From positions 32,655,822 through 32,719,821 of the forward strand of contig NC_050469.1 in assembly GCF_013373865.1 (NCBI RefSeq): a stretch of 64,000 bases of DNA, written 5' to 3'. This document shows, one piece after another, positions 23,501 through 37,100 of the stretch. The notes under the pieces were generated by a model, which searched no databases, was not told the origin of the DNA, and worked only from the letters and a program-made list of their open reading frames with translations. The translations under genes and the position numbers were made by a program. This DNA is from Monomorium pharaonis (Eukaryota > Arthropoda > Insecta > Hymenoptera > Formicidae). Each line of letters starts with the position of its first letter. The stretch's first letter is position 1.

Positions 23501-25539
23501 CACAACGTTTCCTCAGCGATTCAATATTGACGCATCGTCGGTCACCCACATTATCGGCCCGGATTCATTCCTTCTCACGTTCTTCTACGCTTCTGAAACT
23601 GAAGCAGTCGCTAATTTCTTTCTCCGAACACTTAACACGGACACTCCTTTTTATTATTAATTAATGCAATTGTTGCTCTTTTGAACTTTAACACCTATAT
23701 AAGTATTAATATATTAAATTTCTATCTTGGATCTTTCGATTAAGAAATAAAGAAGTTACACAAGTTTTCTAAATTTTATTTTTTTTATGCAATAATAATT
23801 TTTTAAATTGCAATAATATAGAAATATAATTTATTATTATTATTATGACGGAAATATTTTTTAAAATTTGATTATATGTATATTTTATATTTAATTCTAT
23901 ATTTAATTGTCACCTTATAAGAGTTCATCTAGAATAGAAGGAACTAAATTACATAAGAACGTAAATGAAAGTGGACAAATGAGTATAGAGACGACATCGC
24001 AGTGGATCCTTGATTCTCGTAATAACGCAGCAATCTTATTAATTCCTCTATGTCTTGATAAGTATAAAGTATACGTCTACTTCTTGTCTCTCCGCAGCTC
24101 TTACCAGACCTACGCGTATCAGCATCTGTCGGTGCGTAGACCGGAAACGCGTCGTTTACGTGCCTGTCATCCTCGTCATCGGACACAAAGCCCGGCGAGC
24201 TCGCACGAAATAGTTTCAACCCTCCGCGAGTGTACGAGACGATTCTCGCTATCGCGTTTTTCTTGGGCCGCTCTTCCCCGCGCTGGTAATGTGAGCCGCT
24301 TCGGGCTCGACAATGACGAAGGAAACCATAATTGGCTCCTCGTAGCTATTCCCCCGACACGAAAGATACGGAAACTCGATCGTCGGTAGGTATATCGGGG
24401 TTCTCGATTTCTTCGCGTTCGACGGTGTAATTAGGCCTCCCAAGTTCGTTGCAGTTTCAGTTCTAACGAACGTCTCTTTTTCCTAAAATGAGCGAATGAT
24501 CACTTAACGTAATCTGTACGGATAATTAATTTTAGCTTATATTCTTGATTCTTGATATAATTATTTTCAGTTGTTTTATATATTATAATTATTTAAAATA
24601 AAACTATCTGAATTCATATAATCTACGTAAATAACGGAAACACGTATATATAAATATATATTTGCATGTCACAAAATTTATTTATTAAACTGTATAATTA
24701 AAATAACAACTAGCTCTATTAAAAAGCATTGCGAACCTTAATGTTCAATTTTAACTAAATAAGTCCACAATTGATGAAAATTTGTTGGCTGACGCTTGCG
24801 GATTAGAAGAGAATTATGATGCGTACCGGTTTATAATTCATGTAACATTTTGTTACGGACGCGCTTTCATCCACCGCATGCGCATTGTTAATCGTGGAGA
24901 GGCGTGTGGAGCGGGTTGGTCGGAAAGAAAGATATATTACAACCTAGATGAATCAAATTAACCCGTTGCTATATATCATACTGCTTGGGAATACGTCGGC
25001 ATTTGCAATTTAATTCGCAGAATTATCGGCGACGTATAGCACGCTGCGTGTTCGCCAAATGTAACATCATCTTGTGAGCAAAATGCATTATGCAATAGAA
25101 ACGAAGTAGCGGTAATAGGTTTCGCTTGAAGCGCATGTTAGAGCATTAATAATGAATCATCTTACAAGGTGGCAGAAATTTTGTTCTATATTTTCCAGAA
25201 ATCATCGTTGGGATCACATTAAAAGTCGATATTTGGGGAAAATTTGTTGTAATTAAAATTGATAGCGTTTTGATATAAAGATATACTATCCTGAATCTTT
25301 TTAACATAAAATTTTACATAGCATAATGAAAAAGCGGTAAATTAAATGATAAAAATTTTCTTTATTTCTGTTTCTTTTTTATCAAGTTGTACAAATACAT
25401 AAGTAAAATATTTATTAGATAGCGATATGAATATCTTTGCTGAATCTTTGTTTGTCGATACGGCTTGCTTCTTTTCGATTTCAAATTTTCTTTTATTAAC
25501 CTCTTCTGTGATCAATGAATTATATGTTGCTGTTTCCTA
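20561..25539. other. Non-repeat block with GC-rich islands, part 2
   Basis: No gene recognised. Islands at about 20860-21000, 21420-21880, 23330-23620, 24080-24470 and 24820-25130 alternate with AT-rich DNA. The 160-codon frame at 23907-24389 lacks any recognisable domain and its C-terminal half simply spans a GC-rich island; I do not call it. Confidence 0.35.
22176..22385. mobile_element. Diverged foldback / MITE
   Basis: Imperfect inverted repeat: ACGGTTTTGCTGAAG (22176-22190) pairs with CTTCAGTAAAACCGT (22371-22385). Matching continues inward through AAAAATTT, ATACAGATCT and TTTTGTTG...AAAATAATT. No target duplication identified and no coding sequence. Confidence 0.6.
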
Positions 25540-26160
25540 TTCGACGGGGGGTGTCTGGTTACGACTTAAAATATTTGTTAACAAATGTCGAAACCTCCGG
25601 CATGGCGCACCTGGGCCGCAACATGGTGCCGCAATGGTACGCGAAAAGCGCGTAACCAGCCCAGTCGGGCCCCCAGTACGGCTTTCCTCTTCCTTTCTTC
25701 CTCCCGGTTGGTCTAATAATTCGCGCCGGAATTATTATAATTTAATACGATACTGGGGCGCAACATACCGCCCGCTCCGCAGCTTACTCCGCTGCGCGGA
25801 GCCACGGCCATTATTCGGCGTGTTTGTAGCCCGCGGCGGCGCGTAATAAGCCGGCTTATGCCCGCGTATCTCTCTTTGTCGTGTACACGCACGCACGTAA
25901 CGCGGCCGCGACACGCCTACCTTATTCTTCCCCTCGGCTGCACCGGCCACGACGTTGTATGCGGCATACGTGCGGACGTACGACGTGCGTAGGTCCGGCC
26001 GCATCTGCCGGTGCAGCCGAGGTCGTGGAATCCGAGAGGCCTCGGCCCCTCCTACTCGCCCTTTTTGACACCTTCGTCTTCGTCCGTCCCCTCATCCGTT
26101 GTCGTCCTGTCGTCGTTCTCGTCGTCGCCGTCGTGTGTCAGGGGGTAACGGCTAAGCTAA
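25540..26160. other. CpG-rich island
   Basis: The most GC- and CpG-rich stretch of the unique block, ending in CGTCGTCGT-type repeats near 26070-26130. It could be a promoter-associated island or first-exon region, but I find no supported coding exon. Open frames in it overlap each other on both strands and show no domain. Confidence 0.4.
25932..26022. other. GC-rich inverted repeat, 16-bp perfect stem
   Basis: CCTCGGCTGCACCGGC (25932-25947) is exactly complementary to GCCGGTGCAGCCGAGG (26007-26022). The 59-bp loop itself contains GGAC...GTCC and GTATGC-type short palindromes. Confidence 0.75.
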
Positions 26161-29100
26161 ATTAATTCAAGTAGGTTCAAGTAGCTCGATATATTGTACT
26201 ATGCTGTATTATATTTTTTTTATATATTTAAATATAAATCATCCCCGTGGAATTTTCAGGACAGGGCTCTCTCGAAACAATAAAACTTGTGTGTTAAATT
26301 TTTCTTGTAATATAAGGAAATGTATTGGTATAGATGATATTAATATAGCATGTTATATTTAATACCTGTAACAGGTTTTTTAGTTTTTTACTTTTTATTT
26401 GATTTAAAAAGACCTTTATCTTATGACTTGTCTTTAAATAGCTTTTATTTATAATATTTATTTATTTTATTTAAAACACTTTCAGATTTTGAAAATATTT
26501 TTTAATTTAAATTATCATTCTTATGACTTCATACATTAAATTATTTTGTACTGCTATGTGGAGATCTGAAATAATTTTATTAAATTATGGATAATTATAT
26601 AAGCTAGTTGCTAGAATGTCAAAATTTTTACATTACTCAATCATGCTTGAATATTTTTCATAAGTATTTTGGCCTAACAAAATTATTTTTAAAATTGTAT
26701 GTAGCTAAATTCTTAAGTAAATTCTTTAGCAAAAACCGTTCTTTCTTCATATATATATCTATATATACGTATGTACATCATACAGGGAATATTCTCGTGT
26801 CTAGCGATCAACGAGATAGAAATTCTTGTCTGGGATTTTATTACCGATCACTGAAGAGCGCTCATCGATCTTCCCGTTATACCGTAATCATGTAATAACA
26901 ATCATGGCGATTTTACTAGTATAGCGGCTATAAGCATTGAAGAAAAATTGATAAATTCTGTAAGTAGGCGATGGGAGCGAATTAAATTTTTTATAGACGT
27001 TCGAATAGAGCGTGAGGGATTTATTATCGATCGTTTCAATTCTCAACGATCTCTATCTGTTGAATTATAACGATAATCTTTGATGTAAGAATATGGAAGC
27101 AAACGTGTTAAGGAAATAGAAGCAATATACACAAAGCCCATAATAAACTAATCGCTTTAGTGCTGCACAATAATTTATCGGTTTTTATTTTTGAATTTTT
27201 TAATTATTTTAAGTCAGTGATGAATTTAATTAAAAAGTTACTATTCCTAAGTAACCAAAGTCTAACTATTTATCTGCGACAGCAAAAATTGATTATAACA
27301 ATGTTATAATGTTCAACTAGCTTGATTTGCAGCTATTTGACAGCAAATGCTATTTTGATAAATTTTTAGCTGCAAAAGCATTACAACAGCTAATAAAAAA
27401 GTCAAATACTTGCAACAGCTATTTCAGCTATTTTGATAGCTGTGAAGTCATTGTGACAAACACTATTTTGCTGTGAAGAGGTTATTATAATTTGTTTATA
27501 GCAAAATAGCTAAACAGTTAAATAACAGCAACAATATTTTGAAAACCTAAAAGTGTTATCCCATTTTTACTGCTACAACATTGTCAAAACGTTGTAATGA
27601 TGTTGTGGCAGTAGCTGTGCTAGACAAAAATGCTGTGATTTAAACTGCACAACACTATCGCAGTGTTTACAACTTTACGTACTACTTGGATTATATATAT
27701 ATAATCAAATTTCTTGAAACAATAATATATCAAATCGAACAAATATTAATAAAATATATAGATTTATATCTACCATTATGACTCACGCCGCAAGAATAAT
27801 TTTCGTTGTCTGGTAATTCTCCCTGTCTTTTCCTCCTTTCTCCACATTTCCGCCATAGCGTACGGGACGCATAATTATTACAATATGTCTCCACGACTAT
27901 CGCGGCATTAATATTCATAAAGTCGATCCGTCAAAACGGCCCCTTCTTCTCTTACCGTACATGCTTCGCTTATACTGACTTTGAAATTAAGCATCAATAT
28001 TAAACATTTTATATAATGTTTCTAACAGTTATATGATGTGAATATTTTGCAATAAATTTGCAACAGAGAAAATATATTAAAATATTCCGCGATTTTATTT
28101 TATAAAAGAAAAATCCATTATATAACACGTTGCGTCATTCATTCGTGAAGTTGAAGTTTTTTCATAACATGAAATTATGAATACGCCACTAATATCCCTG
28201 AAAGTGACTTGCATGAAATCGGTTTTAAAGATTTCACGGCATTGCGTGACAACTCAAAATCGAGGGTCACTGGATTCGTCTAGCGAAGCGGTCTGTAAAT
28301 CTAAAACCGACACCCTTCGTTGCGAATCGGGCGAGAAATGCAGCGGTGGCATCTTCGATATTCCATAGTAGCATGCCGAGAGAAGCAGCGGACTGGGAAA
28401 CAGATTGTATGGTTCAAAATCAATAGGCACCTGATTTATTCCCATGCGCGTACCGCGGCATCCTGCGCGCCGAAGCATCGTGAGCGAATTTATTCGCATA
28501 CAGGAATATGCATGCGACGTATGCGTGTGTGTATATGGAGTTTTAACTTTACCTCATTATTTATTTGAAGGTACTAATAATAACAATCGTTTCGTACTAT
28601 TGAAATATTAGTAATCTAAATTACCATGTATTGCAAAAGACGCTAACTTTTTTCGGATATAATACAAATTTTATTCTTTTATTTAAAAAATGCTTTTACT
28701 GCTTATAGAGCAGTATTCGCTTGAAAATAATTTTGATTTTTTTGCTGGCAATTGATTCTGAATTAGGGCGTTCATTAAAAATTTTTTTTGTATATTACTT
28801 AATTATTTTACATTATTTTTTCTTAAATAAAATTATATAAAAGCTTTGAATACATCAGATATCACAAGTGATAACAGAAATGTAATTAAGATGTATTATA
28901 TATTAATTCAAAAATTGGTTGTAATATGTTCTACATTTATATTGTTTTATTACAAATTCTTCAATAAATTGTAATAAAATTATTTATATATAATAAAAAA
29001 ATTTGTATGACCTATATAATTATTATCAAATTTAATTAATTTCGAAATTATTTTATCATCACGACTTCGCATTTCTTCGACCGCGAAGAAAGTCCGACAG

Positions 29101-30347
29101 CGAGACGTCGTGGCTTCTTTTATCCGCGAGATTCCTTATTTTCAGTGGCTACTCCGGTGGATTGCATGCTTCGGCCGTTAATTGAAAGCTTCGTCGGAAC
29201 AAAAGACCAGTAGCGCGCCGAGCTTTACCGTCGTCGGCGGGAAGAAAGCTCGTTTCAGGTGAAACGAAACACTCATGTCGAAGTCGGAACTTCGGGCGAT
29301 TCAATTATTCGTTCCTCCTGTTAGCTGGGCGCGTCCCTTAAACAGATGCCACCTCTTTCCGCCTCTCTCTTTCTCTTTCTTATCTCGTCCGAGATAATTA
29401 ATCGCAATTATTTCTAATTGGTGGAAATTAAAACGCCGCGTTCTCTGATTCTTCTCTTTTCCTCTACTCTTTGCGGCTTAAAGCGGCGGCCCGGAAAAAG
29501 GAAGTTATTTATCGGCCGAAGATTCAAGGGGTGGACAATCGTCGTCGTCGTGGGGACGGGGTTACCGCGGTAAATATACCCCCGGCTGCTCATTATCGAG
29601 TACCGCCGACAGAATGCAAATTATTAAGATTGCAGGCTGTCTCATTGCCGGAATTCCGCGGCACGTTTCCTATTATTTCGAGGGTGGAGATTTGAGTGAT
29701 AAGCCGAATCAGTGCGCTCGAAATATCGTTTTCGACGAATTGTGCTAGTCTTTAATGTCAGAAGTTATTAAAAAATACTATGTTATTCTAAAAGAAATAA
29801 AAAAACAAATTCTTTAACTTTTATTATAATTAATCCTAGTTATAAATAAATTTCTTATATTAGATTCTGACATAAAATATTATGTGTATGTTAAATATAA
29901 TTAATTTTTTAACGAAATATTTTAAAAAAAACTAATATTTTGTTTTATTATAACTACAAAATGCAATAATATAATATTTTTTACAATTAAGATAAAGTAT
30001 CGTAAACAGTTTTTATTACAGATATTAAGTTGTGACAGTCAATCTCGAAAATTTCAATTATTTATTCTTGATAGAATTTTGATTAATCAAGATGGAATAT
30101 ATTTTTAAGAATTGACGAATTTTTTAAAATGAAGAAAAATATTAAATAAAATCTTAAAATACAATAAAGACATAGTAATTTGAAATATTAAATGTTAATA
30201 TCAAAAAAATTTGTAGCGAGCAAATACTTTATAATCGGTAGTTAAGTTAACTTGATCATAAATGAGATATTTAACCGCGTAATAAATCGTACCCAATATC
30301 TGCTAAACTAATCGATTCGTGAATTCAAATAAGCCACTCAGTATAAT
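26161..30347. other. Non-repeat block with GC-rich islands, part 3
   Basis: No gene recognised. AT-rich DNA with islands at about 27800-27960, 28140-28540 and 29050-29740. It ends at the assembly gap. Confidence 0.35.
27330..27680. repeat. Degenerate CAGCTATTTT/ACAACATTGT-rich repeat
   Basis: Short words such as AACAGCTA, CAGCTATTTTGATAGCTGT and GCTACAACATTGT recur with their complements, giving several small hairpins; CAACATTGTCAAAACGTTGTAATG is partly self-complementary around 27590. It looks like an old repeat of unknown type. Confidence 0.35.
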
Positions 30348-30847
30348 NNNNNNNNNNNNNNNNNNNNNNNNNNNNNNNNNNNNNNNNNNNNNNNNNNNNN
30401 NNNNNNNNNNNNNNNNNNNNNNNNNNNNNNNNNNNNNNNNNNNNNNNNNNNNNNNNNNNNNNNNNNNNNNNNNNNNNNNNNNNNNNNNNNNNNNNNNNNN
30501 NNNNNNNNNNNNNNNNNNNNNNNNNNNNNNNNNNNNNNNNNNNNNNNNNNNNNNNNNNNNNNNNNNNNNNNNNNNNNNNNNNNNNNNNNNNNNNNNNNNN
30601 NNNNNNNNNNNNNNNNNNNNNNNNNNNNNNNNNNNNNNNNNNNNNNNNNNNNNNNNNNNNNNNNNNNNNNNNNNNNNNNNNNNNNNNNNNNNNNNNNNNN
30701 NNNNNNNNNNNNNNNNNNNNNNNNNNNNNNNNNNNNNNNNNNNNNNNNNNNNNNNNNNNNNNNNNNNNNNNNNNNNNNNNNNNNNNNNNNNNNNNNNNNN
30801 NNNNNNNNNNNNNNNNNNNNNNNNNNNNNNNNNNNNNNNNNNNNNNN
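30348..30847. other. Assembly gap, 500 N
   Basis: A run of exactly 500 N, the usual placeholder for a scaffold join of unknown size. The sequence resumes inside the duplicated segment (matching about position 203). Confidence 0.98.
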
Positions 30848-30933
30848 CTGGACATTTCGTTCACTCTGGACATATAGGAGATAGTTAATTACAATCTAAT
30901 AAATGTTATAATGAATTATACAATAGGAATGTA

Positions 30934-30963
30934 GTAACCTACCTAACCTAACCTAACCTAACC
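30934..30963. repeat. Interstitial telomere repeat (CCTAA)n, second copy
   Basis: Same run as at 292-322 with one base lost from a unit. Confidence 0.85.
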
Positions 30964-31229
30964 TTAACTAAATAACCTACTAATTCAATCCTGGTACTTT
31001 GCCCCGTTTGGGATAGAACCAAAGGGAAAGGAAGAAGAAGAAGAACCTATCAATTCGTGTCGCACAGACATCGTCATGCATCATAGTATTACGACCCGCG
31101 TTAAAGTTGAGCAGTACAAAGTAATAAATATTAGTGGATATAAATAATTTATTCTATTTAAAAAAAAAAACAAGCATGAAGATTTCAAAATAAGAGTCAA
31201 AAGTTTTGACGTCACAATATTAAAACATT

Positions 31230-31480
31230 TCTCGACAAAACTTCTCTGATCATACACATTTAGCTACAAAAGAGGGCTCTGCTCTAAACCACTTTTCGCT
31301 TTCGTTATTTTCTACACAATTTAATAAATAATAGAATATGTTACTCGTGCGGGTGAACGCACTCGCCTTCGATTCGTGCGTTTACTCGCACTTGTTGGAA
31401 ATAATCGACTTTTCGCACGTGTAACACAAATATCTATTATCTCACAATACAAAAGCCCAAATTTACTTTGCATATAATAT
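31230..31480. repeat. Dispersed repeat family A, second copy of tail
   Basis: Duplicate of 600-830 carrying ACTCGTGCGGGTGAACGC. Confidence 0.6.
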
Positions 31481-31515
31481 AAGCAAAGGTTGCTGAGCAA
31501 AATTTTTTTATTTAA

Positions 31516-32365
31516 CCTTTCAGAGGGCCAGAAAAGCCAATATATTGGTTCCAAATAAAAATCATTTTCTCATAGATGTAAGACGTATACAAGCACTCTA
31601 GCATACATGAACACACATTCATACACGCAACACACTCTCATACACACACATACATGCAAATATACACACATATGCACATTCATAGGCAGAAATTATAGAA
31701 GAATTTGTATAGATCGATTATGATCAATCGATTATGTGCAGCATCCTATTTTGAGCTTTATCATACATTATCATAAAAAATGCATGCTTTATAAATATAT
31801 AAAATAAATTAAAAATAATTATCCAAAAAAACTTGAAAAATTTTTAGTAACAAAAAATGTTATAAAATTATTTAAAAAATTAAAAAAAATTTTAAAACGA
31901 AAACAAAAACCTACAAAAAAGAGAAAAGAGCTACATAAACTTTACGTCCATGTCGTTAGTTCGGGTAATGCTAAAGGAGAGTTGTGATATTTGAATTTTT
32001 TTACGTTTTTGAGGACAATAATAAAGTTATGAGTGAGAATTTTCGTAATTTGACGTTACCGTGTATTTAGCGACCCAAAACCCTTATATAAGCCTTATTG
32101 CAAAATTTAAAATTAAAAAAATTTTTTTTAAACTAAATTTAATAAAAAAGAATTATATTTATCATTAAGATCTGATGTAGACCGTTAGGCGATTTAAAAA
32201 ACTTATTGATATGTTAAAATTTTTTTCCTTACCTTAGCAGGCCGGAAAGTCACTATAGTAACTCAATCCATGATCGGAACTTTATATATAATAAACTCAT
32301 GATATAAGACAGTTGGGTCATTTTCAAAGGCAGTTTTAAGATCTCAAATCCCGGCCCTCTAAAGG
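31516..32365. mobile_element. Non-autonomous piggyBac-type element, second copy
   Basis: Same TTAA flanks (31512-31515, 32366-32369) and CCTTTCAGAGGGCC / CCTTTAGAGGGCC ends as the copy at 876-1729. Confidence 0.75.
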
Positions 32366-32590
32366 TTAATAAAATATGGGAGCTTGACATTACAGTATCT
32401 AGGATCGCAGCTTTAAACTTGTGCGCATAATACAATTTCTTTCCGAACATAATATTTTATGTATTGGAAATGTATAATTCAATTCTACAGTTTTCATTAC
32501 GAGAAAAAAAGTTCCAAAAATTCTATTAACTTAACAAATACCTTTTACGCGCGAGAAAACACGTAAACTATTACTTCTTTAACTCACTAA

Positions 32591-33129
32591 CAAGGGAACC
32601 TCGCGAACTCGCAAATTCAGATTTTAATGAAACTTGGCATAAATGTAGAGAGGGTGAATACACGAATTTAGAAATTTTTAGTTTGGTGCCCAAAAACGGT
32701 TTGAAGGGGTGAAACCACCCTTCAAAGTTGAGACATTTTTGCGGTTTTTCGATATATTTCGGAAACTAAACAAAATATTAAAAAATGTTTCATACAAAAG
32801 TTTTACAGCATAAATACCTTCATTAACTACGCTATTCATTTTTCGGAAAAAAAGAAAATTATTAAAAAATTTTTTTTAAATAAATAGCATAGTTAAATAA
32901 AGGTATTTATACTGTAAAACTCTCGTATGAAAACATTTTTTTATATTTGTGTTAATTTACGAGATTTATCGAAAAATCGCAAAAATCGTCTCAACTTTGA
33001 AGGGTGGTTTCACCTTTTCAAACCGTTTTTGGGCACCAACTAAAAATTTCTAAATTTATGTATTCACCCCCTCTACATTATGCCAAGTTTCATTAAAATA
33101 TGAATTTTCGAGTTTGCGAGGTTCTTTTG
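32591..33129. mobile_element. Palindromic foldback MITE, second copy
   Basis: Duplicate of 1954-2491 with TAA on both sides and the same long arms. Confidence 0.8.
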
Positions 33130-34116
33130 TAAGACTCATAGTTAATTTAGTAAAATTAGCTAAGCAATAACAATCGGAAGAGAACAAGAGCATAAAAAAC
33201 TCATTGTCAAAAAGGACGTTGTAAAAATAAATTTTGCAATTGTTATAGACGAGTTATTAAAAATTGACTGTAGTGGATAACTGATTAATTGATTCTACGG
33301 GAGAAAAAAAATTAAAGAAACATGATATAACTTTCTTCGTATTCGTATTCTATTTGCAAAAAATAAAAGATATAATTGATTAAATCTGGTTTCTGCTCGT
33401 GGTTAGACCAACAAGGTTAGCTAAGCAATTACAATAAAAACGAAGACAAGAGCATGAAAAAACATTTCTGACATAGAAAGCACTTTACAAAATTGATTAT
33501 CTTTTTAAAAAATTGTTATTATTGCTTGTTTAACCCTGCTGGCTAGCCATAGATTTTAATGAGCTAATTGGGGAACATGTAGACTGAACACATTGATTAC
33601 CTAGTGTACACAAGAAATGTAGAGTTGATAGATGAATTTGAATTTAGGCTATGGAATCGTAGTCCATCAAGCTTGTTAGACTGACGTGTCGCTGTTCCGC
33701 TTTCTTTGGATGCGGAATTAATTATACTACTTGTATATTATATTATATTACTTAAATGTAAAAATATAAAAACATATAAATATATGTTACTTTTGTCTTG
33801 AGACAATAAGTCAATCATATTTAATTCAATGGAGGATAATAAGAATTATCGATCTCATCTTAATATTGCTTTATTTGTATCTTATATAAGGGAGGTTGCA
33901 GTATGGTTAAGTACATGAGGAATATTTTTAAAAATCCTTTCTAAGTGAATGTATCCAAAAGTTTTAATGATACTGAAGTTTGCATCGTTGGAATGCAACG
34001 ATTTCAATTAAAAAAAAAAATTAAAGTAATTTATAATAGATAAATTTTTCTTGCATAGTTGGTGATAAAATTAGGTAAAAACATTAAAAAATAAATGTTA
34101 ACAATGTTTCACCCTC

Positions 34117-37100
34117 AAAACTCACCCCTAGATAAAATTAAAACCTTAAAAAATTTCTCAATCCTTTTTTATTCCGAGGACCCAAAATATTAGGAGCGTT
34201 ATTCGTTCAGGAGCATTAAAAAATGAAAATAAAAATTGCGATAAAAATCCATCCCTCGGAACACACCCCTACAGAGGGTTAAAATATTAAAAAAATTTAT
34301 ATATCTTTTTCTATTACGAGGACCCAAAATTTTATTAACGTTATTCGTTCAGGAGCTTCTGAAAGTGAGAATAAAAAATTGGGAAAAAAATCCGTCCCTC
34401 GGAACACACCCCTACAGAGGGTTGAAATATTAAAAAATTTTATATTTTTTTCTATTACGAGGACCCAAAATTTTTATTAACGTTATTCATTCAGGAGCTT
34501 CTGAAAGTGAGAATAAAAAATTGGGAAAAAAATCCGTCCCTCGGAACACACCCCTACAGAGGGTTAAAATCTTAAAAATTTCTATATTTTTTTCTATTAC
34601 GAGGACCCAAAATTTTATTAACGTTATTCGTTCAGGAGCTTCTGAAAGTGAGAATAAAAAATTAGGAAAAAAACCGTCCCTCGGAACACACCCCTACAGA
34701 GGGTTAAAATATTAAAAAATTTCTATATTTTTTTCTATTACGAGGACACAAAATTTTATTAACGTTATTCGTTCAGGAGCTTCTGAAAGTAAGAATAAAA
34801 AATTAAGAAAAAAATCCGTCCCTCGGAACACACCCCTACAGAGGGTTGAAATCTAAAATAAAAAATTTTTATATTTTTTTCTATTACGAGGACCCAAAAT
34901 TTTATTAACGTTATTCGTTCAGGAGCTTCTGAAAGTGAGAATAAAAATTTGGAAAAAAATCCGTCCCTCGGAACACACCCCTACAGAGGGTTGAAATCTT
35001 AAAAAATTTTTATATTTTTTTCTATTACGAGGACCCAAAATTTATTAACGTTATTCGTTCAGGAGCTTCTGAAAGTGAGAATAAAAAATTAGGAAAAAAA
35101 TCCGTCCCTCGGAACACACCCCTACAGAGGGTTAAAATATTAAAAAATTTCTATATTTTTTTCTATTACGAGGACCCAAAATTTTATTAACGTTATTCGT
35201 TCAGGAGCTTCTGAAAGTAAGAATAAAAAATTAAGAAAAAAATCCGTCCTTCGGAACACACCCCTACAGAGGGTTAAAATCTTAAAAATTTCTATATCTT
35301 ATTCTATTACGAGGACCCAAAATTTTATTAACGTTATTCGTTCAGGAGCTTCTGAAAGTGAGAATAAAAAATTGGGAAAAAAATCCGTCCCTCGGAACAC
35401 ACCCCTACAGAGGGTTGAAATCTTAAAAAATTTCTATATTTTTTCTATTACGAGGACCCAAAATTTTATTAACGTTATTCGTTCAGGAGCTTCTGAAAGT
35501 GAGAATAAAAAATTGGGAAAAAAATCCGTCCCTCGGAACACACCCCTACAGAGGGTTAAAATATTAAAAAATTTCTATATTTTTTCTATTACGAGGACCC
35601 AAAATTTTATTAACGTTATTCGTTCAGGAGCTTCTGAAAGTGAGAATAAAAAAATTGGAAAAAAATCCGTCCCTCGGAACACACCCCTACAGAGGGTTAC
35701 AAATCTTAAAAAATTTCTATATTTTTTTCTATTACGAGGACCCAAAATTTTATTAACGTTATTCGTTCAGGAGCTTCTGAAAGTGAGAAATAAAAATTAG
35801 GAAAAAAAATCCGTCCCTCGGAACACACCCCTACAGAGGGTTAAAATCTTAAAAAATTTTCTATATCTTTTTCTATTACGAGGACCCAAAATTTTATTAA
35901 CGTTATTCGTTCAGGAGCTTCTGAAAGTGAAGAATAAAAAATTGGGAAAAAATCCGGTCCCTCGGAACACACCCTACAGAGGGTTGAAATCTTAAAAAAT
36001 TTTTATATTTTTTTCTATTACGAGGACCCAAATTTTATTAACGTTATTCGTTCAGGAGCTTCTGAAAGTGAGAATAAAAAATTGGGAAAAAAAATCCGTC
36101 CCTCGGAACACACCCCTACAGAGGGTTAAAATATTAAAAAATTTCTATATTTTTTCTATTACGAGGACCCAAAATTTTATTAACGTTATTCGTTCAGGAG
36201 CTTCTGAAAGTGAGAATAAAAATTGGGGAAAAAAAAATCCGTCCCTCGGAACACACCCCTACAGAGGGTTAAAATCTTAAAAAATTTCTATATTTTTTTC
36301 TATTACGAGGACCCAAAATTTTATTAACGTTATTCGTTCAGGAGCTTCTGAAAGTAAGAATAAAAAATTAAGAAAAAAATCCGTCCTTCGGAACACACCC
36401 CTACAGAGGGGTTAAAATCTTAAAAAATTTCTATATCTTATTCTATTACGAGGACCAAAATTTTATTAACGTTATTCGTCAGGAGCTTCTGAAAGTGAGA
36501 ATAAAAAATTGGGAAAAAAAATCCGTCCCTCGGAACACACCCCTACAGAGGGTTGAAATCTTAAAAAATTTTTATATTTTTTTCTATTACGAGGACCCAA
36601 AATTTTATTAACGTTATTCGTTCAGGAGCTTCTGAAAGTAAGAATAAAAAATTAAGAAAAAAATCCGTCCCTCGGAACACACCCCTACAGAGGGTTAAAA
36701 TCTTAAAAAATTTCTATATCTTATTCTATTACGAGGACCCAAAATTTTATTAACGTTATTCGTTCAGGAGCTTCTGAAAGTGAGAATAAAAAATTGGGAA
36801 AAAAATCCGTCCCTCGGAACACACACCCCTACAGAGGGTTAAAATCTTAAAAAATTTTTATATTTTTTTCTATTACGAGGACCCAAAATTTTATTAACGT
36901 TATTCGTTCAGGAGCTTCTGAAAGTGAGAATAAAAAATTGGGAAAAAAAATCCGTCCTTCGGAACACAACCCCTACAGAGGGTTGAAATCTTAAAAAAAT
37001 TCTATATTTTTTTCTATTACGAGGACCCAAAATTTTATTAACGTTATTCGTTGAGGAGCTTCTGAACGTGAGAATAAAAAATTGGGAAAAAAATCCGTCC

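Larger units (their letters stand above)
30848..33966. repeat. Duplicate of 203-3329 (left flank of giant element)
   Basis: Collinear and nearly identical to the first copy. Differences are mostly one-base changes in homopolymer lengths plus a few small deletions near the contig start. It contains its own copies of the telomere run, repeat family A, piggyBac element and palindromic MITE, in the same order. Confidence 0.9.

Noticed and set aside
23907..24389. 160-codon plus-strand frame
   Set aside because: No recognisable domain, an overlapping minus-strand frame of similar quality, and composition explained by a GC-rich island.
25427..26165. Several overlapping frames of 89-139 codons
   Set aside because: CpG-rich DNA lacks stop codons by chance on both strands; there is no motif, splice context or conserved pattern.
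30319..30888. Open frames across the gap
   Set aside because: They consist almost entirely of unknown bases.
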